A stretch of DNA of 64,000 nucleotides from the NCBI RefSeq assembly GCF_030272615.1, contig NC_081409.1, positions 246,389,502-246,453,501 of the forward strand, in the 5' to 3' direction. Shown one piece after another: positions 1-17,603 of the stretch. How positions within the stretch are numbered: position 1 is the first letter of the stretch; each line of letters opens with the position of its first letter. Under the pieces are notes generated by a model that did not search any database, was not told the origin of the DNA, and saw only the letters and a list, made by a program, of their open reading frames with translations. A program made the translations under genes and the position numbers. Origin of the DNA: Cryptomeria japonica (lineage: Eukaryota > Streptophyta > Pinopsida > Cupressales > Cupressaceae).

Positions 1-1090
1 AGATTAGATGAAACACTTCTTCGATGTCTAAATTATGAAGAAGCATAGTTAGCCTTAAAAGAGGTTCATGATGGCATCTGTAACACCCATTCCAGTGGCC
101 CTGCATTGGCAAAGAAATTGATGCGTACTGGATATTATTAGCCAACCATGGAAAAAGATGCCTACAAAAATGTGTAAAAATGTAGATAATGCCAAATACA
201 TGGAGATTTGATTCATGCACTTTCTCAAGATCTCCAACCAATCACGTCCCCATACCATTTTCACAATGGGGACAAGACCTTATAGGGAAAAGCAACCCTA
301 ACTCCTCTAACAGGCACAAGTTCATTTTAACAACGACAGATTATTTCACCAAGTGGGTCGAGGCAATCCCTCTCACTTATACCATTGGTAAGAACTTAGA
401 AAATTTTATTCTCAATCAAGAAGTGTGTGAGATTTGTAACCAATTACAAATTCAATATAGTTTTGCAACCCCCTACTATCCTCAAAGTAATGGTCAAGTA
501 GAGGCAACAAGTAAAACAATCTTGAAAATTTTAAAGAAAGTTGTTAATGAAGTCGGATGAGAGTGGAACCTTTAGTTGAACCTCGCACTTTGGGCTTACA
601 AAATAGGTGTTTGCACTACTACAAGAGCTACACCATACTCTTTGGTATATAGATCTAAATGAATTTTGCTTATCGAGGTAGATTTGCCACCTTTGCGAGT
701 TTCCTTGAAGCATATCATATCAAATGAAGATTACACAGTCACAAGGCTACAAGAGATGGAATTGTTGGATGAAAAATACCAAAGTTCACTCAACCACTTG
801 CAAGAATATCAAAATAGGCTAAGAAGGAGCTATAATAAAAGAGTAAGGGTAAGGTTCTTTGAGGTTGGAGACCTAGTCCTGAAAGAGAATCAATGAAATT
901 TGGCAGAGCGAGAAAGACTAGGCAAGTTTGAACCTAATTGGCTTAGCCCATATGTGATATGAAGTTCATTGGTGATGCGGCATATCATTTGGTAGCAATG
1001 GCAGGAGATTCACTCCCTAAACCCATAAACAACATGCTTCTCAAAACTCTATGCTTCTCAAAACTCTATGTCTAGTGGCTAGGTAGTTAA
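1..1090 (+). pseudogene. Ty3/gypsy integrase and pol C-terminus, degraded
   Basis: This is the end of a gypsy pol gene and starts before the window. The zinc-binding region of integrase is readable at about 55-190 (histidine and cysteine spacing around VHDGICNTHSSGPALAKK), with stops where tryptophan is expected. The catalytic core follows at 189-560: the first Asp lies in WGQDLIG and the Glu in PQSNGQVEATSK. Between FILN and EVCEIC roughly 20 residues carrying the second catalytic Asp (usually in a TDNG motif) are missing, so this copy cannot be active. The C-terminal part, including FFEVGDLVLKEN, is at 666-896 and traces continue to about 1080. A frameshift near 240 and several stops confirm decay. 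The same protein region occurs on the minus strand at 58080-58651, so both probably belong to one family. Confidence 0.85.
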
Positions 1091-2600
1091 GGTTTCTTTG
1101 CACTGTATTGCATTTAATTTATTTCAGGTTAGATCATATATTGCATGTTCATTGCATTACATATAGTTGCTTGGGCATTGCATCGCATTAACATTTTCAT
1201 TGCATTGTGTATAATCGCATTTACACTACATACAACTAATTATGTATTGCATTGGAATCTGCATCAATAAAACGTTTAAGCGCAAAGGCCATTGCATGAA
1301 TAAGTTACCCGTTTTCACTTGAATGGATATCAGGTCCTCTAATTTCTTAGATATTTGTTCAGGTAGTTTTCACGGCCTAAGGTCACTCATCTTCAACAAA
1401 ATCATGTGGTTGGGCTTTGTCTATGGTTCGATAGAATTTTCACTGTTGTGCCTTGTCACCTGAGTCTATCAATTACTATATCTCATACATTAATGATTAG
1501 CTCTAAATCACAGGAGATACCTGGTTGATCATGTGGCTAGTGAAAAATCTAAAATCCTACTTCAATGTCACTATAATTATCATACCCATGTAGGTTTCAT
1601 TACGTACAAGCCAATGCAAGCATAAAAAAGAACGGTGCGTAATTATACATCAAAAGATCGAGGCAAAAGAAAAGAATAAAGAAAAAATACAAGAAATGTC
1701 ATGAAAAAGTGCATTAATAACTTGTCTATGAGAACATGCGAGTAACTCCATTAGGGCTATGGACGCCTATCAGCAATGGAGCAATATTTGAGAGATTACA
1801 ATGATAACCTTGTTGGGGCTATATATGTCTGTTGGTAGCGAGGATCTATCCAAGATGCTTTTGAAGTTAGAATATCTCATGTAGCTAGTCATGTAGGATT
1901 CTAAGGGTTTGTAATGGTTATAAGAGTCAGAATAAACCCAATTGCACACACATAGGCAAGAGAAGACCAAAGTTTCAAAAATCAATGGAGAACTTTTCCA
2001 CGTCTCCATTTACAAATCCTAGTCACTTGGTAGGTTAGTTTCAATAGTCCAAGGATTCTTGAGAATGGAATGAATCCTTATCTCTAAAATATTTTGCACC
2101 CTTAATTCAATCAATGTACTACAATATGATAAATGCACACAATCATCCTTGGTCAAATAGGAAAATACATTTTCATCTTGTTGCTTGAATAATAAAATCT
2201 CATGTTGAAATAATTGTCTCCATGTGCATTTTAGCAAGCATTGTATCATAACAAAGTCTGCATATTGGGGGCATAGCTGAAAAAATCTTAAAAATCAAAT
2301 AGAGTCTTGAAAAAATCTTAAAAATCAAATAAAATGTCCTGAAAAATCCTAAAAATCAAATAAAATGTCTTCAAAAAATCCAAAAAAATCATAAAATGTC
2401 CTGAAAAAATCCCAAAACATCGAAAAACATCCTGAACAAATCCAAAAAAATCATAAAATGTCCTGAACAAATGCATTAAAAAATCATAAAAAGTCCTGAA
2501 AAAAGAACTAAGAAAAAAACAAAAACCAACAACCAACAAAACTTGCAATAAAATGTATTGCAAAAATTAAACACCCTAGAAGATATCTAGAAAACTCTTC
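1091..2600 (+). other. 3' non-coding spacer after gypsy pol
   Basis: No credible gene is present. The stretch follows the pol remnant and is probably the long 3' untranslated spacer of the same element. It begins with a TTGCAT-rich section (about 1105-1260) and ends with the A-rich repeat annotated separately. No matching 3' LTR was found downstream, so the element appears truncated on this side. Confidence 0.5.
2283..2515 (+). repeat. A-rich imperfect tandem repeat
   Basis: Units of roughly 30-45 bp built on AAAAATCATAAAATGTCCTG recur about seven times with variable spacing. A related A-rich tract occupies the same place relative to pol in the minus-strand element at 57580-58030, which suggests it is a feature of the family's 3' spacer rather than random low complexity. 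Confidence 0.7.
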
Positions 2601-3850
2601 ACACAAATTTAGCAACCGATAAATTATCTAACCAACATCTACAATCAACCCAATCAAGTTGTCTTATCAATCAGATCAACCAACCCTATCAATCAATCAA
2701 TCAATCATCTTGTCTTAAACAAGGAAGCGTACACTCGAAACCAAATAGATTGGTCTTACATGGGGTATTCAATCTTTGAGATCAGACATCAAGTATCACA
2801 TCAAGCAATCAAAAGGAAGGCACAAATCAATATGGCTACTAGATTTTGTCCTAGTTAGTTTTTATCTTTTTATCTATTGGCGACAAATCATGTTCCTATG
2901 CTACTCAAGGATGTCGACAAGTGACTAGAGGAGTCGAGATGGTCATGATCTCTTTATTTGTTTTTTGTTTGTGGGGTGAACCGATTTAAGTTTTGGGGTA
3001 GTGGTTCTTTGGTTGTATGTGTTAATATGTTCATTCAAGAGGTATCCTATGCAAAAGAGAAGTCAAGGATAACTATGCTTGTGACTATCGCACATACCTC
3101 AACCCTTGGTGCTACACCTAGAATGGAGGGGTTCATTCCTTGTCTCCAATGTGTTTGTTTCTGCAATGAGATATCATTCATACCTTGGTTCCTTATACCC
3201 TAGCGTACAAAGCTCCATTGAAACATAATAATGCTCAATAATGAATATGTTGCACTAAAAAATAAAGGCACAAGAAGTTGTGGTTATAACTTTTCCAATC
3301 ACTTTAACTCATATTCACATTTATCCTAATTCCATCTCAAATTATTTCCTCACATCAACTATTCAATCTATCAATCAATTATATTCTTCACTTCTTACTA
3401 ATCATTCTTCACTTTCATCATATTCCATTATTGATCCAACTTTCATCAATCATATGTCTTATACAGTTTGTGTCCTTCCTGAAACCAGACACGTTCATCT
3501 ATCTTTGTCTTATACAGGATGTATCCTTCCTGAAACCAAAGGTTTTGATCATCTTTGTCTTATACAGGATGTGTCCTTCCTGAAACCAGACTTTATCTTT
3601 ATTCAATCAATCAACCTACAAATCACTCCTACCATTCCTCCTATCCAATCAAACCCATTCATTTCATCAACTAACCATTATTCATATTTCATCTAAAAGT
3701 CTTTGCCTTTCAAGAGAACCAATATTACCGTTAGAAAATCCAAGAAATCAAGGCCAGTGATTTGAAAATATGACACAAAGATCAACACCTAGGCGAGACA
3801 CCCCAGTAATATAAAATATGCCTACTCCAACACCACCTAATCACACCTGA
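2601..3850. other. anonymous non-coding stretch
   Basis: No gene is recognised. It holds a short (CAAT)n-like run near 2690 and the minisatellite at 3458-3591. The open frames here are serine/threonine-rich translations of simple sequence and show no domain. Confidence 0.4.
3458..3591 (+). repeat. 51-bp minisatellite, about 2.7 copies
   Basis: Copies starting CTTATACAG and containing GTCCTTCCTGAAACCA begin at 3458, 3509 and 3559, giving periods of 51 and 50 bp. The third copy is partial. No function is evident. Confidence 0.85.
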
Positions 3851-4720
3851 GTGATTATCGATCAAGAATCTTCTAGTCAGAATAACTTGTCAATATTTTT
3901 GTATACACCATATGTGGTAACAAAAACTAACATAGCTCCTGCCGAAGACTTAAGGGTAAATCTCACACCTTCATCTCATATAGATAAGGTAATGGAAATT
4001 GATATACTACCAAAAAGTGACTTAGGACCTCTCATCTAAGAGATGAGTTTCATGTCGGCAACAAAAGAAGGATCAACAAGTCACAAAATCATTCCATTAA
4101 TCATCAATGTTGTATAAACTTCACTCCCTCCCATTGAGGAAATTGAAGAACCTTATGAAGAAGGATCAGATATGGAGACATACACTGAAAGTGTAACAGA
4201 TTCCCATGAATATGAATGGATGTCTCTTTATAGCATCAACACATATGCAGTAGATAGGTCTTATGATCATCAACCACCTATGGGTGATGACATAATCTAC
4301 AAAGATAAAGTAATAAATCCCAATTCCTGTAGGCATCATTTTGATACTAGGACTTGCATGATATCAGCAACATCTCATGATGATGAAGGTAGAGACCTTT
4401 GTCTCATGTATGCACACCTAATAGACCAGGGGGCAACAAGAACAACCACACTTGGGCTAGTTTAAAAATGATGAGGGTATAACAGAATTCTTGGGTGCAC
4501 GAGAAGGATTTACATATGGAGACCACAAGGCTAGATTTTCTATTGACTTAGACAAAACTGAATATTTTGGATAAGCAAGTTCATCCTCCACTCATGAACA
4601 CCTTGAAGAATATGAAGACACATGCAAAGGTAGATTGGATGACCTCCCAATTGATCAAGAAAGATCAGCATTGATCATTGCTGGTAGAGAAAATAAAAGT
4701 TAACATTGGGGATGCCAAAA
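3820..4720 (+). pseudogene. degraded polyprotein-like segment, probably gypsy
   Basis: Open stretches at 3851-4039, 4172-4465 and, in another frame after a break, about 4466-4570 (containing EGFTYGDHKARFSIDLDKTE) have acidic, non-repetitive protein-like composition and are separated by stops and frame changes. They resemble the linker between protease and reverse transcriptase in plant gypsy polyproteins, but no catalytic motif is present, so the assignment is inference. It could also be a remnant of an unrelated gene. Confidence 0.35.
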
Positions 4721-7700
4721 CAATATGCAAGATACACTTGGCCCAATCCCAAGACTTGAGGAAAGGGAGAAATTTATTAAATTCCTCAATGTTTTGGCCA
4801 TGCAAAGTTTTTGTTTATATGGTATTTTATAGTGTTTTTGCTACATCACTTACCATTGTTTCCATACACAAAACCATATAAGCAAAAACTATATAAAATG
4901 CATCCATAGATTTATTTTCTAGTAAAGGTGGAGTTACAAAAACTATTAGATGTGGGCTTCATAAGGCTAATATATTATGCATAATGGATATCAAACTTGG
5001 TACCAATAAGGCTTGCCCTTAGAATGACTTCATGCTCCCAAACATAGATATGATTGTAGACTTCTTACAACACATGTTAAAATTATAACTCACACTGACT
5101 TTCAGTCTAACTCAACAATCAAATTAGTCAGCTCAACAATCAAATCAGTTAACTCCCCAATCACCTTTTTTAACTCTCAATCAGATTTTTGCAACAAATC
5201 AATCAAATTAGTTAATAGACTAATCAACTCAGTTCACTGATCAATCTATTCAATTATTTGATCAATCAATTCAGTTGACTCATCGATCAAATGAGTTCAA
5301 CTCCTAATCATTTTTTTCTCAAGAAATCTCCATTGTTGATCAATTCTGTTCTAGAATGCATCTCAACCCTCCATTCTTCTCCTCTAGAATCTATAAATTT
5401 AGCTCAATTATCTTATTTTTAATAATCACGAACTTTGAATCTTTGTGCCATTTTTCAGGTTGATAATTGCAACACTAAGAGCTAACATTAAGCAAATAAG
5501 AGAAGAACAATGGAAGCCACATTGTAAATAGGGAGTTTTTCATTTGATTGATTGTGTAATTTGCAAGCTTTTATTGATTTATGTTTAAGATTTGTTAATT
5601 AGTTTGGCTTTTTGTGATATCCCTTATTCTAATTAGCATTATTTGGATGATTTTTTACGTGAAACCAAATGGTATTGTGTTCACATGATTTTACTTTACC
5701 ACTTGGTTGTATTTGTGTGAGCTTGATTCCTTAAAAGCAAACACATGTTTAGTGGTTAAGGTTGGCTTATGGTTTAGGTTGTCATTGTATTGAGTCCTTT
5801 GGTTGTTTACATATGTGAAGCATGGTATGGGATATGCAGATTCATGCATGGACACATGAAGAATGCATTGGAAGGCTTTATGGTTTAGGAGTATTCATGT
5901 TTATTCATAACTTGAACATTATATTGCTTTATTCCTGAATAATACATGGAGTATGGATGCTTTTGGAGGCTAGATTTTTCCCTCATGAGGGTTTTCCAAG
6001 GGTATATATTGTGGCTCGTCTGTTTGATTTTTACATAATATTAATTATGTAAGCTTGCATGCATGCTTTTCTCTCGTGGGTTATGTTGGAAATGGATTAA
6101 ATGTAACTGGATATGAAGCACTATTTCCTAACGTTCTATCATCGATGTTTGTTTTATTCTCCAATTTAGAAGTTAAATGAAGCTACACGTGAAGAATTTT
6201 ATATTCAAGTTTAAAGAGAGATATAGAGATACACGAGAAAATAAAGAGAGAGCTAGATATATATGAGAATATAAAGGAAAAGAGGGAGGTAGAGATAGAG
6301 AGATAGATAGGGAGAGAGGGGGGGTGATAGAGAGCTAGAGAGGAATGGAGAAAAATAGAGAAGAGAGTGAATTAAAGAGATAAAAAAGGGGATTGATAGG
6401 GAGAGAGGGAGAGAGAGAGGGAGAGATAGAGATATAAAGAGGGAGAGATATGGATAGAAAGAAGGAGAGATAGGGATAGAAAGAAGGAGAGATAGAGAGA
6501 CAAACAAGACAATTGAAAGCTCGTTGATTGTTGGATTTTGTCCTTGTTTCTTACTTCTCACTTTCTTGTGAATTATTATTCAACACCATTTCATAATAAT
6601 TTTCTCCAAACTCTGCTAGCACATATCCCATCTACAGTGACACAAATTTCTAAATGTACACATATTGATTCTATTTTTATATGTCATTTTGTATTTATAA
6701 CTTTTATTTTAACGAATGAAGATAAGGTAGCGTGTGAAGGAAGCTCATGTGGTTAATGTATTTTTATATGACAATGATTTAGTAAGTAAAATTTATATTT
6801 TATGTGCCATTTGATGTGATTTGTAGTGTTATTTCTAAGTTACATTTCAATTTTTAGATTTATGTTAAATAGTTGCTTAGCTGCACCTGCATCAACAAAC
6901 ATAGCAACCTTTCTCAACCACTGTATTAGTATTGTTTCTTTTCATATAAATCAATCATCAATAATCTATCTAAAATAAATTACACAAAGTTGATAGCAGA
7001 TCCACATAAAATTTCTATGAATATGTCTTGAACTCAAAAAACTATCTAAAATAGATATCTCCTAAACATTATCTAACCATCCATCATAAAAGCTGAGACG
7101 TTAAAAACAAACTATGTTGCTACAACATCAAAGGCAAAAAATAACAAATCATAATTAGAATTAAACAGTCAATAAGGCCAAAAAATCAATCTAGTCATTC
7201 CTTGAAGGTGTTGAATCCATAAGCCCAAAGCAAAGATCTAAGAGGCCTCTAAAAGCTCCTCATATCGGGTGTTTATGACTTTGACTATGATTGTTCCTTG
7301 CTAGGTGCCACAAAGACTCCTCTGCCTGCATATAGTAATGGAACAATCAACTCCTAGCCATATGTCTTCAAGAATTACAAAAGATACAAAACAAACACAA
7401 AAGAGAATTCTTTCGTAATCTGATATTGGCTCAAAGTAAATAAATTTAAACCCATCATTTTGTATGTGTCTAAAGGTATTTAATAGTATGACAAATATAA
7501 ACAATACAAGCCATAGAAATTGCCTATTAGACTACTTTATAATCCATTAGTTGAAAAAACCAAATATTAAAAAACAAGAACAAAGCCAAAATCTACTAAT
7601 ACAGTCACAACCATGAAATTAACTAGCAACTAATCACAATTCTTACTATATTAAAACCCAAATACTGCAAGGACCTATTAAATTAACAATCCTGAAACTG

Positions 7701-7850
7701 TCAAATCAAAAAATATTCGAAGTCAGTTTTGAAGAAACCATAAACAAACTATTGTTTACTATAGCATTAATGTATCTGCTAACCTAATAGCACAAAAGTC
7801 TGCCCACTATACTCAAACCTATGTATCAAAAGGTATTGTCTTATTCTAAT
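4721..7850. other. anonymous non-coding stretch
   Basis: No gene is recognised in these 3.1 kb. Visible structure consists of CAATCA/CAGTT-type imperfect repeats at about 5100-5310 and the GA-rich tract at 6207-6510. Short open frames here look like chance or simple-sequence translations. Confidence 0.4.
6207..6510 (+). repeat. GA/GATA-rich purine tract
   Basis: About 300 bp of nearly pure purine on the plus strand interrupted by T, made of GAGAGA and GATAGAGA words. The 102-residue antisense frame at 6253-6561 is a Leu/Ser/Pro translation of this tract and is not a gene. Confidence 0.85.
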
Positions 7851-7854
7851 CTCA

Positions 7855-8563
7855 TTATTCTTCCATATTTGTGAGGTTGAAGACAGTGGGCAATTCCTTA
7901 TTCGTAGTCATTCTCTCAGGCTGATTACAGGAGGTATCTTCAGCTTTTGCATTTCCTTTGACCCATGAAGCCTTAATTATCATTGGGGGAACTACCTGGA
8001 TCATATCCATTGGTATAGCTGGCATATTATTTGGGACCGCATACCCTTCCTTCTTAAGATACTCCACCCACCAATTTCTATGAGGAGGCTCCTTGATATG
8101 TTTCCAAACTAGCAAAAACTTCACATTCCTGCATATAATGGGAGTTCTCTCCACAAATTTCGTTTCATCCTTCACTACCAGAGTAGGCCTCTTACAGATA
8201 TTTGTCCCCTTGTCACCATAATCCTCCGGATATGAAACCTTAAGGGTTTCATCCACACTACCCACTGCTATCTTAAAGAGTCAAGAATTCTTCCTTGAAT
8301 AAAGATAGACCTAATAAAATTACCTCGCTCTTCTGAAATCCTACCCTTAGCAATATTACCGAAAATATGGTCGGGATATCACAGTTAACCCGATACATGA
8401 ATTCATAATTGAAGAACTCTTCCCCCATAATCTCTTGCACTAATCTAAGCGTGAAATCATCTGCCACATTCAGGATTCTACACCATCGTTCCAGTTTAAT
8501 CTCACCTCTGAAGGCCATAAGACGATTATCACTTGCAGAAAAAACTTTAATGTTAGACTCCAT
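7855..8563 (-). pseudogene. unrecognised two-part ORF, possibly one broken gene
   Basis: I do not recognise this gene. Two minus-strand frames lie end to end: 8563-8273 (96 residues, starting MESNIKVFSASDNR, with an aromatic-rich patch GEEFFNYEFMYRVNC) and 8265-7855 (136 residues, with HIKEPPHRNWWVEYLKKEGY and three conserved-looking cysteines). They are in different frames and only 7 bp apart, so a single frameshift could join them into a protein of about 230 residues. Composition is protein-like and not low complexity. They lie just beyond the (TA)n at the 3' end of LINE-1 on the same strand, but there is no evidence that they belong to it. A decayed host gene or another element's gag are the alternatives. 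Confidence 0.35.
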
Positions 8564-8958
8564 GGCTTTGAATTAATCTATGCATTCCAGTCCTAAATAA
8601 ATGTTAACTTCTGGATCCTACCGCACAATATAAAATCCTATCTGCCTTGGCACGTGTAGACCGGGCTTCAATCCAACTCAAAGGTCAGTATTTCCCATAA
8701 TGCATTAGTCATATCTCATAATGATTATCCTTACACTATTCCCTCGAGAAACTTTCTAACCTTAATGTTTATTTTAAAAAGATATGATATCTGAGACTAT
8801 CTAAATTCATGATTGCCACCGTAAGTTGCCTAATGATCATCATACCGTGAAAATCTTAAAAGGATTGCATAATTAGAAAAAAAATCACTAAACCCAAGAA
8901 GTCCCTCGACACTACTAACCCTTCGCATTAGCTTCTAAAATTAGCTCCCAACATTGGG

Positions 8959-13259
<4,301 letters not shown>

Positions 13260-13281
<22 letters not shown>

Positions 13282-14673
13282 TTCCCCTTCCCACCATTTA
13301 TCATATCAATGATCTTTGTTTGATTTACTGCATCCCCATCTTGATCTCTTAGCTCCTTTAAGGACTTCCTACCTCTTCCTCTGCCCGCTTTCCCACACTC
13401 TGGGGATTCTATATTGAGGCAATCCTGTTCCAGCCCCAACCGATCCTTAGTCTCCTCCATAATCATGGAAGGAGACTTTGCATCCTCCTGCCTCATTGGT
13501 GCCTCATGATTATCCATTTGCATAATGATCTCAATAAGCTTCTTTTTCTCCTCCCTAACCTCCTCATTCTCCTTATCGAAACCGATTAGGAACTGTCCCT
13601 CCTCCTTTTCATGTGGGGATTGAATCCCCATATTTCCCACTACCTCACCTTCCTCCATCTCTTTAACTCCAAGTACTTTAGAGGAAGAAAATCAGGGAAA
13701 CCACTATATTCCCGTTGATCATCCTCGTTCAAAGTGTTATCAGGTAGATTGTTATATTCAAAATAGAAACCCCCTTGATTTTGATTGAATGAGAAATTCA
13801 GATTCCTCTCCTCATGTGGAGGGAAAACTGGATCTGATTCTTCCCCTATATGTGTCAATACCTTCTCAGGCACTTGTCCCTCCAAAAATTTGGCTTCAAT
13901 GTTGTAGGCTTGTAGAGTTGTGATGAATTCTAACGACTTTGGTTTTGTCAAGCTAGGATCCATATCTATTAACATCTTAACATTGGTCGAATGTAGAAAT
14001 TTTTCCTCTGCACCAATAAAATCACCCATAACATTGCCAACTTCTGAAATGATTTCAAAGTTTAGGAGCTCTATTGGCAAATAGGGAATATTAATCCGTC
14101 TAGGGTTTCCTTTTTGTTTGAAAGGAAATTCAATTGCCAATCTAAAAGTTCAAAGTTATTCCTTTTAAAAGTAACTACATGTCCACACAACAATTCTTTT
14201 TTCAGATGCTTATCATTGTAGCAAATACAAAGGAAGTTGTTAAGATGAAGTGAGATACTTACCTGGCTCGAATATGAATCTTTAAACCAGGATACAATGT
14301 CAGATATCACTTGACCGTGCCCTAACCATTTTACAAAAAGTCCAAACCTCTGGCATCTGTTGATTTGGTCCTCCTTTTGTTTCTTGTTAATGACAAAAGC
14401 CATAGCATTAGTGTTTCTTCTAGCCCGACTTTCCCACGAGCTCTATTCGCCACCATTCCTCTTGCTATTCGTTTTGTCTGAATTTTGCTGGACCTTCAAT
14501 TCTGATGTTGCCTCGTGGTTATTAGTAAATTGTTTATTGCTTGGTTCAGGCACTTGACGCATGGGTTGATGTAAGTGATAATTTTCTCCTCCCTGCCTTC
14601 TTGTGACATATCTAGGGTTGAATCGATGTTTAACATTGCAAGCATTCTGCCATGGCTCTTGAATCCTGTTCAT
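13260..14673 (-). pseudogene. LINE-1 ORF1 (DUF4283-like RNA-binding protein)
   Basis: In plant L1s, ORF1 is a nucleic-acid-binding protein that coats the element RNA. The frame opens at 14673 with a polar, Gln/Asn/Arg-rich N-terminus; an in-frame TAG at 14443-14445 is followed by the same frame from 14403 to 14071, which has the DUF4283-like body (QRFGLFVKWLGHGQVISD ... CGHVVTFKR). A frameshift near 14100 moves it to 14140-13640, and another leads to the acidic, Glu/Lys-rich tail at 13658-13260. The 3' end overlaps the ORF2 start at 13281 by about 20 bp, the arrangement usual in these elements. No CCHC knuckle is visible. Confidence 0.75.
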
Positions 14674-14700
14674 TCGTCGTTTATGCTTTTTTGAAAAAAC

Positions 14701-15125
14701 TTGCTACCAGCCATCTAGGTTTGAGGTTTGGGTCAAATTTTGGATGGGCGCCTTATCTACCCATCTTCCATTCTAAAACACACATTGTGGACGATGAGTG
14801 CCATTAATGCCCGTTAATTGAGGATTTTGATTTGAGATCGGTATACGGTCTGCCCTTGTTGCATGATAGGGGGGATACAGTTTTATAGAACCCCCTTCCG
14901 GGAGAAGAAGAAAAGTTTTTTGCCTTTCGCATTTACAGAGCAGAGCCTTTTGGTGATAACTGTTTATATATTTATTCCAATATTTAATATATTTATTATT
15001 TTATTATCTTTTCATTTTTTATATATGTTAATTATTTCAATCTAATATATATTGAACTATGATATTATTTTAAATTATTCTACACAAAATTAGAAGAATT
15101 AATTAGAATTTTTTCTAATAGCTAT
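14701..15125. other. LINE-1 5' flank or 5' UTR
   Basis: No gene. A GC-richer stretch to about 14960 may be LINE-1 5' UTR; after that the sequence becomes AT-rich up to the solo LTR. Confidence 0.3.
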
Positions 15126-16519
15126 TGTAGACGTATAAATCTGACCACTTTCTTAAATAAATATTTAATATTTATTTTAACCCCATTTCTCCTATTAATT
15201 AAATTCTATTTAAATAATTTCTTCATTTTTCATGTATTTGATTAAATAAATTACTCAATTTATTTAATTAAATTCACATAAACCTTTTCTAGCCTTTAAT
15301 TAAATAAATCACTCTATTTAATTAATTCCCCTTTCTCCCTTTTTAATTAAATTGATCCTTGCAAATAAATAAATCTAATTTATTTATTAAATCCCCCCAC
15401 TTGTATTTATGCAAGTTGCATCTATTTTTGGTTGAAACAAAGTAATTTTATTTTAATTAAAATCATTTTCCCTCATCCACTTGCATTTTCCTACATCCCC
15501 CACTTGCCTCCTAAACCCCTTCTAGATTCTTCTAATCACTTCCAATTTAGCCTAATTCATCTCCTAATTATTGTCACAGTCCTAAGTAAAGGGAAGTCAC
15601 TTCTTAAAGCCTTTGAAGTCTTCAATAACCATTAAAGGCTCTTACATAACCATTTGTGGTTAACTCACCTTTGAACTTTGGTTAGAGACTTTCCTCTAAT
15701 TTAACCATCCTTTTGACTCAAGTGTCTCATCAAACACTTATGACTTTGACCACAATTATCCATTTAACCCTTGCACAAGAGTTTACCCCTTGGGTAAAAG
15801 CTTTATCCATTGGATAACCCTAACCTAACCTTAACCCTTACCTCGTAGGGTAACCTTCATGTCTTCTCAAGCATTTAATGCCTCTTGCATCTCCTCTCAA
15901 GCAACCTCTTGTTGACAATTGTCACCATTTCATTGGTGAAAATTGTAAGCATGGATTGATTAACTTTCAATCCTAGCCCTTGTTAAGATTATTCAATCTT
16001 AACCATCCATTGCCCTATTTTCCCTATAGAGATTTCATTCTTCATTATCCATATATCCAAGTTTTCATGCATCTACATTACAGCCTAATTTACTAAGCAT
16101 TTTAAACATCTCTTTGTTAAAACATCATCTTAGCATTTAGAAGTATTTTTCATATCATATAATATTCATGTTAGGCTAGTATGTCATGTTAGGATGATTT
16201 GTTAATCCTTTATCATATCATTATCTTCATCTTAACTTAATCATCATAGTTTTAACACATCATATAGATCTTAGAATGCATTCATGCATGTAGATCAAAT
16301 ATCACATGTTCTTGGAGTTGTCATTCCTCAGTCACTTGCTCAATGATCTGAGAGCAAAACATTGGCTTTAGAGATCCTGTGAGATAGAGAACAATGGGAC
16401 GCCCCTTGGGAAGTTAAACTAGTTCAATTAGTTTATATACTTGCACCAAGAGTCTCATTGGTATGTGGGTCTTTTGATCTCGATTTATTCGTTTTGGTCG
16501 CCACATTTTCCCACGTACA
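15126..16519 (+). repeat. solo LTR, gypsy-type (TGTAGACG...GTACA)
   Basis: It starts TGTAGACGTATAAATCTGACC and ends CCACGTACA, so it keeps TG...CA ends. Flanking pentamers GCTAT (15121-15125) and ACTAT (16520-16524) differ by one base and may be an aged TSD. The first ~1 kb is similar, in opposite orientation, to the LTRs at 38230-39676 and 54422-55885; the last part differs, so it is a related subfamily. No internal element sequence flanks it, which is expected after LTR-LTR recombination. AT-rich palindromes fill its first 300 bp. Confidence 0.7.
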
Positions 16520-17603
16520 ACTATATATATATATATATTTAATTATTATTATATTTTATATAAATTAAATTTTATTTCAAATAATATAATAATTTTATTT
16601 AGTATAATTTACAATAGTGAGTGATTGTAATAATAATCATGAAAACTAAATCTTAAATATTTGATAATGTTAATAATTATAAAAAATCCAAAACATAGTA
16701 AAAAAAACATAAAGTCAAAATATATAAAATCTAAACAATAATTATAAATAAATAAAATTGACAATAAATAATAGCACCCTTACTATTAGTAAGTTTATTA
16801 AGTCAATAAAAAATTGAATGAAAATAATATATATTTTTTAATTTTTTAAAATTTAAATATAAATAAAATATGTATTAAAAATCTAATATTAAACATTATT
16901 AAAGGTAAACTCACTATGAATAGTAATACATAAAATATAATATAATTAATATAAAAATATAATTATATAATGTGATAATATTTAAAATATATATTTAATA
17001 CTTGATATAATTTAAATTAAAATATCATAGATAATAATAACCAAATATAATTAATTTATCAAACAAATTAAAATTTTATTCATTTAATATTTAAATTTAT
17101 TTTACTTTATTTTGAAAATTAAAAATCTATTTATTTAAAAATTGAAAATCTAAAAAAAATTAAAAGATCCACCACTATATCAGAATTCATATCCAAAATA
17201 TCTTTTAAAGGAGCTTAAATCCACATGTTCAAAGTGATAGTCTTTAGTTGTCAATGAATAATTTAATTTTGCGGCTTCCTAATATTCTATCTTTGCAGAG
17301 TAATAGACATGTGAACAGTTAAAAAGAAAATGGAAAAAAAACTTGTGAAATAAAAAGATATGGCTGAGAAGGAAAATAACTCGACATACGTTTTACTTGC
17401 AACTAAAAAATTAGTCATATTATTATAAATGTATATATTTAAACTAAAATAAATTGAATAAAAAATTATAAATAATATAAAATAATGAGATAAAAATAAA
17501 TATCACTAAATAATTAATTAATATGAATAATAGAAAAATATATTAATCTGACATTAAAAATCATAAATTTCATTAAATTTATACATTATAAGGGAAAAAA
17601 AAG

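Noticed and set aside
3280-3696. 138-residue plus-strand frame
   Set aside because: It is Ser/Thr/Ile/Pro-rich, its only repeat is the 51-bp minisatellite, and it has no family signature.
6253-6561. 102-residue Leu/Ser/Pro-rich minus-strand frame resembling a membrane protein
   Set aside because: It is the antisense translation of the GA-rich tract; no start context or domain.
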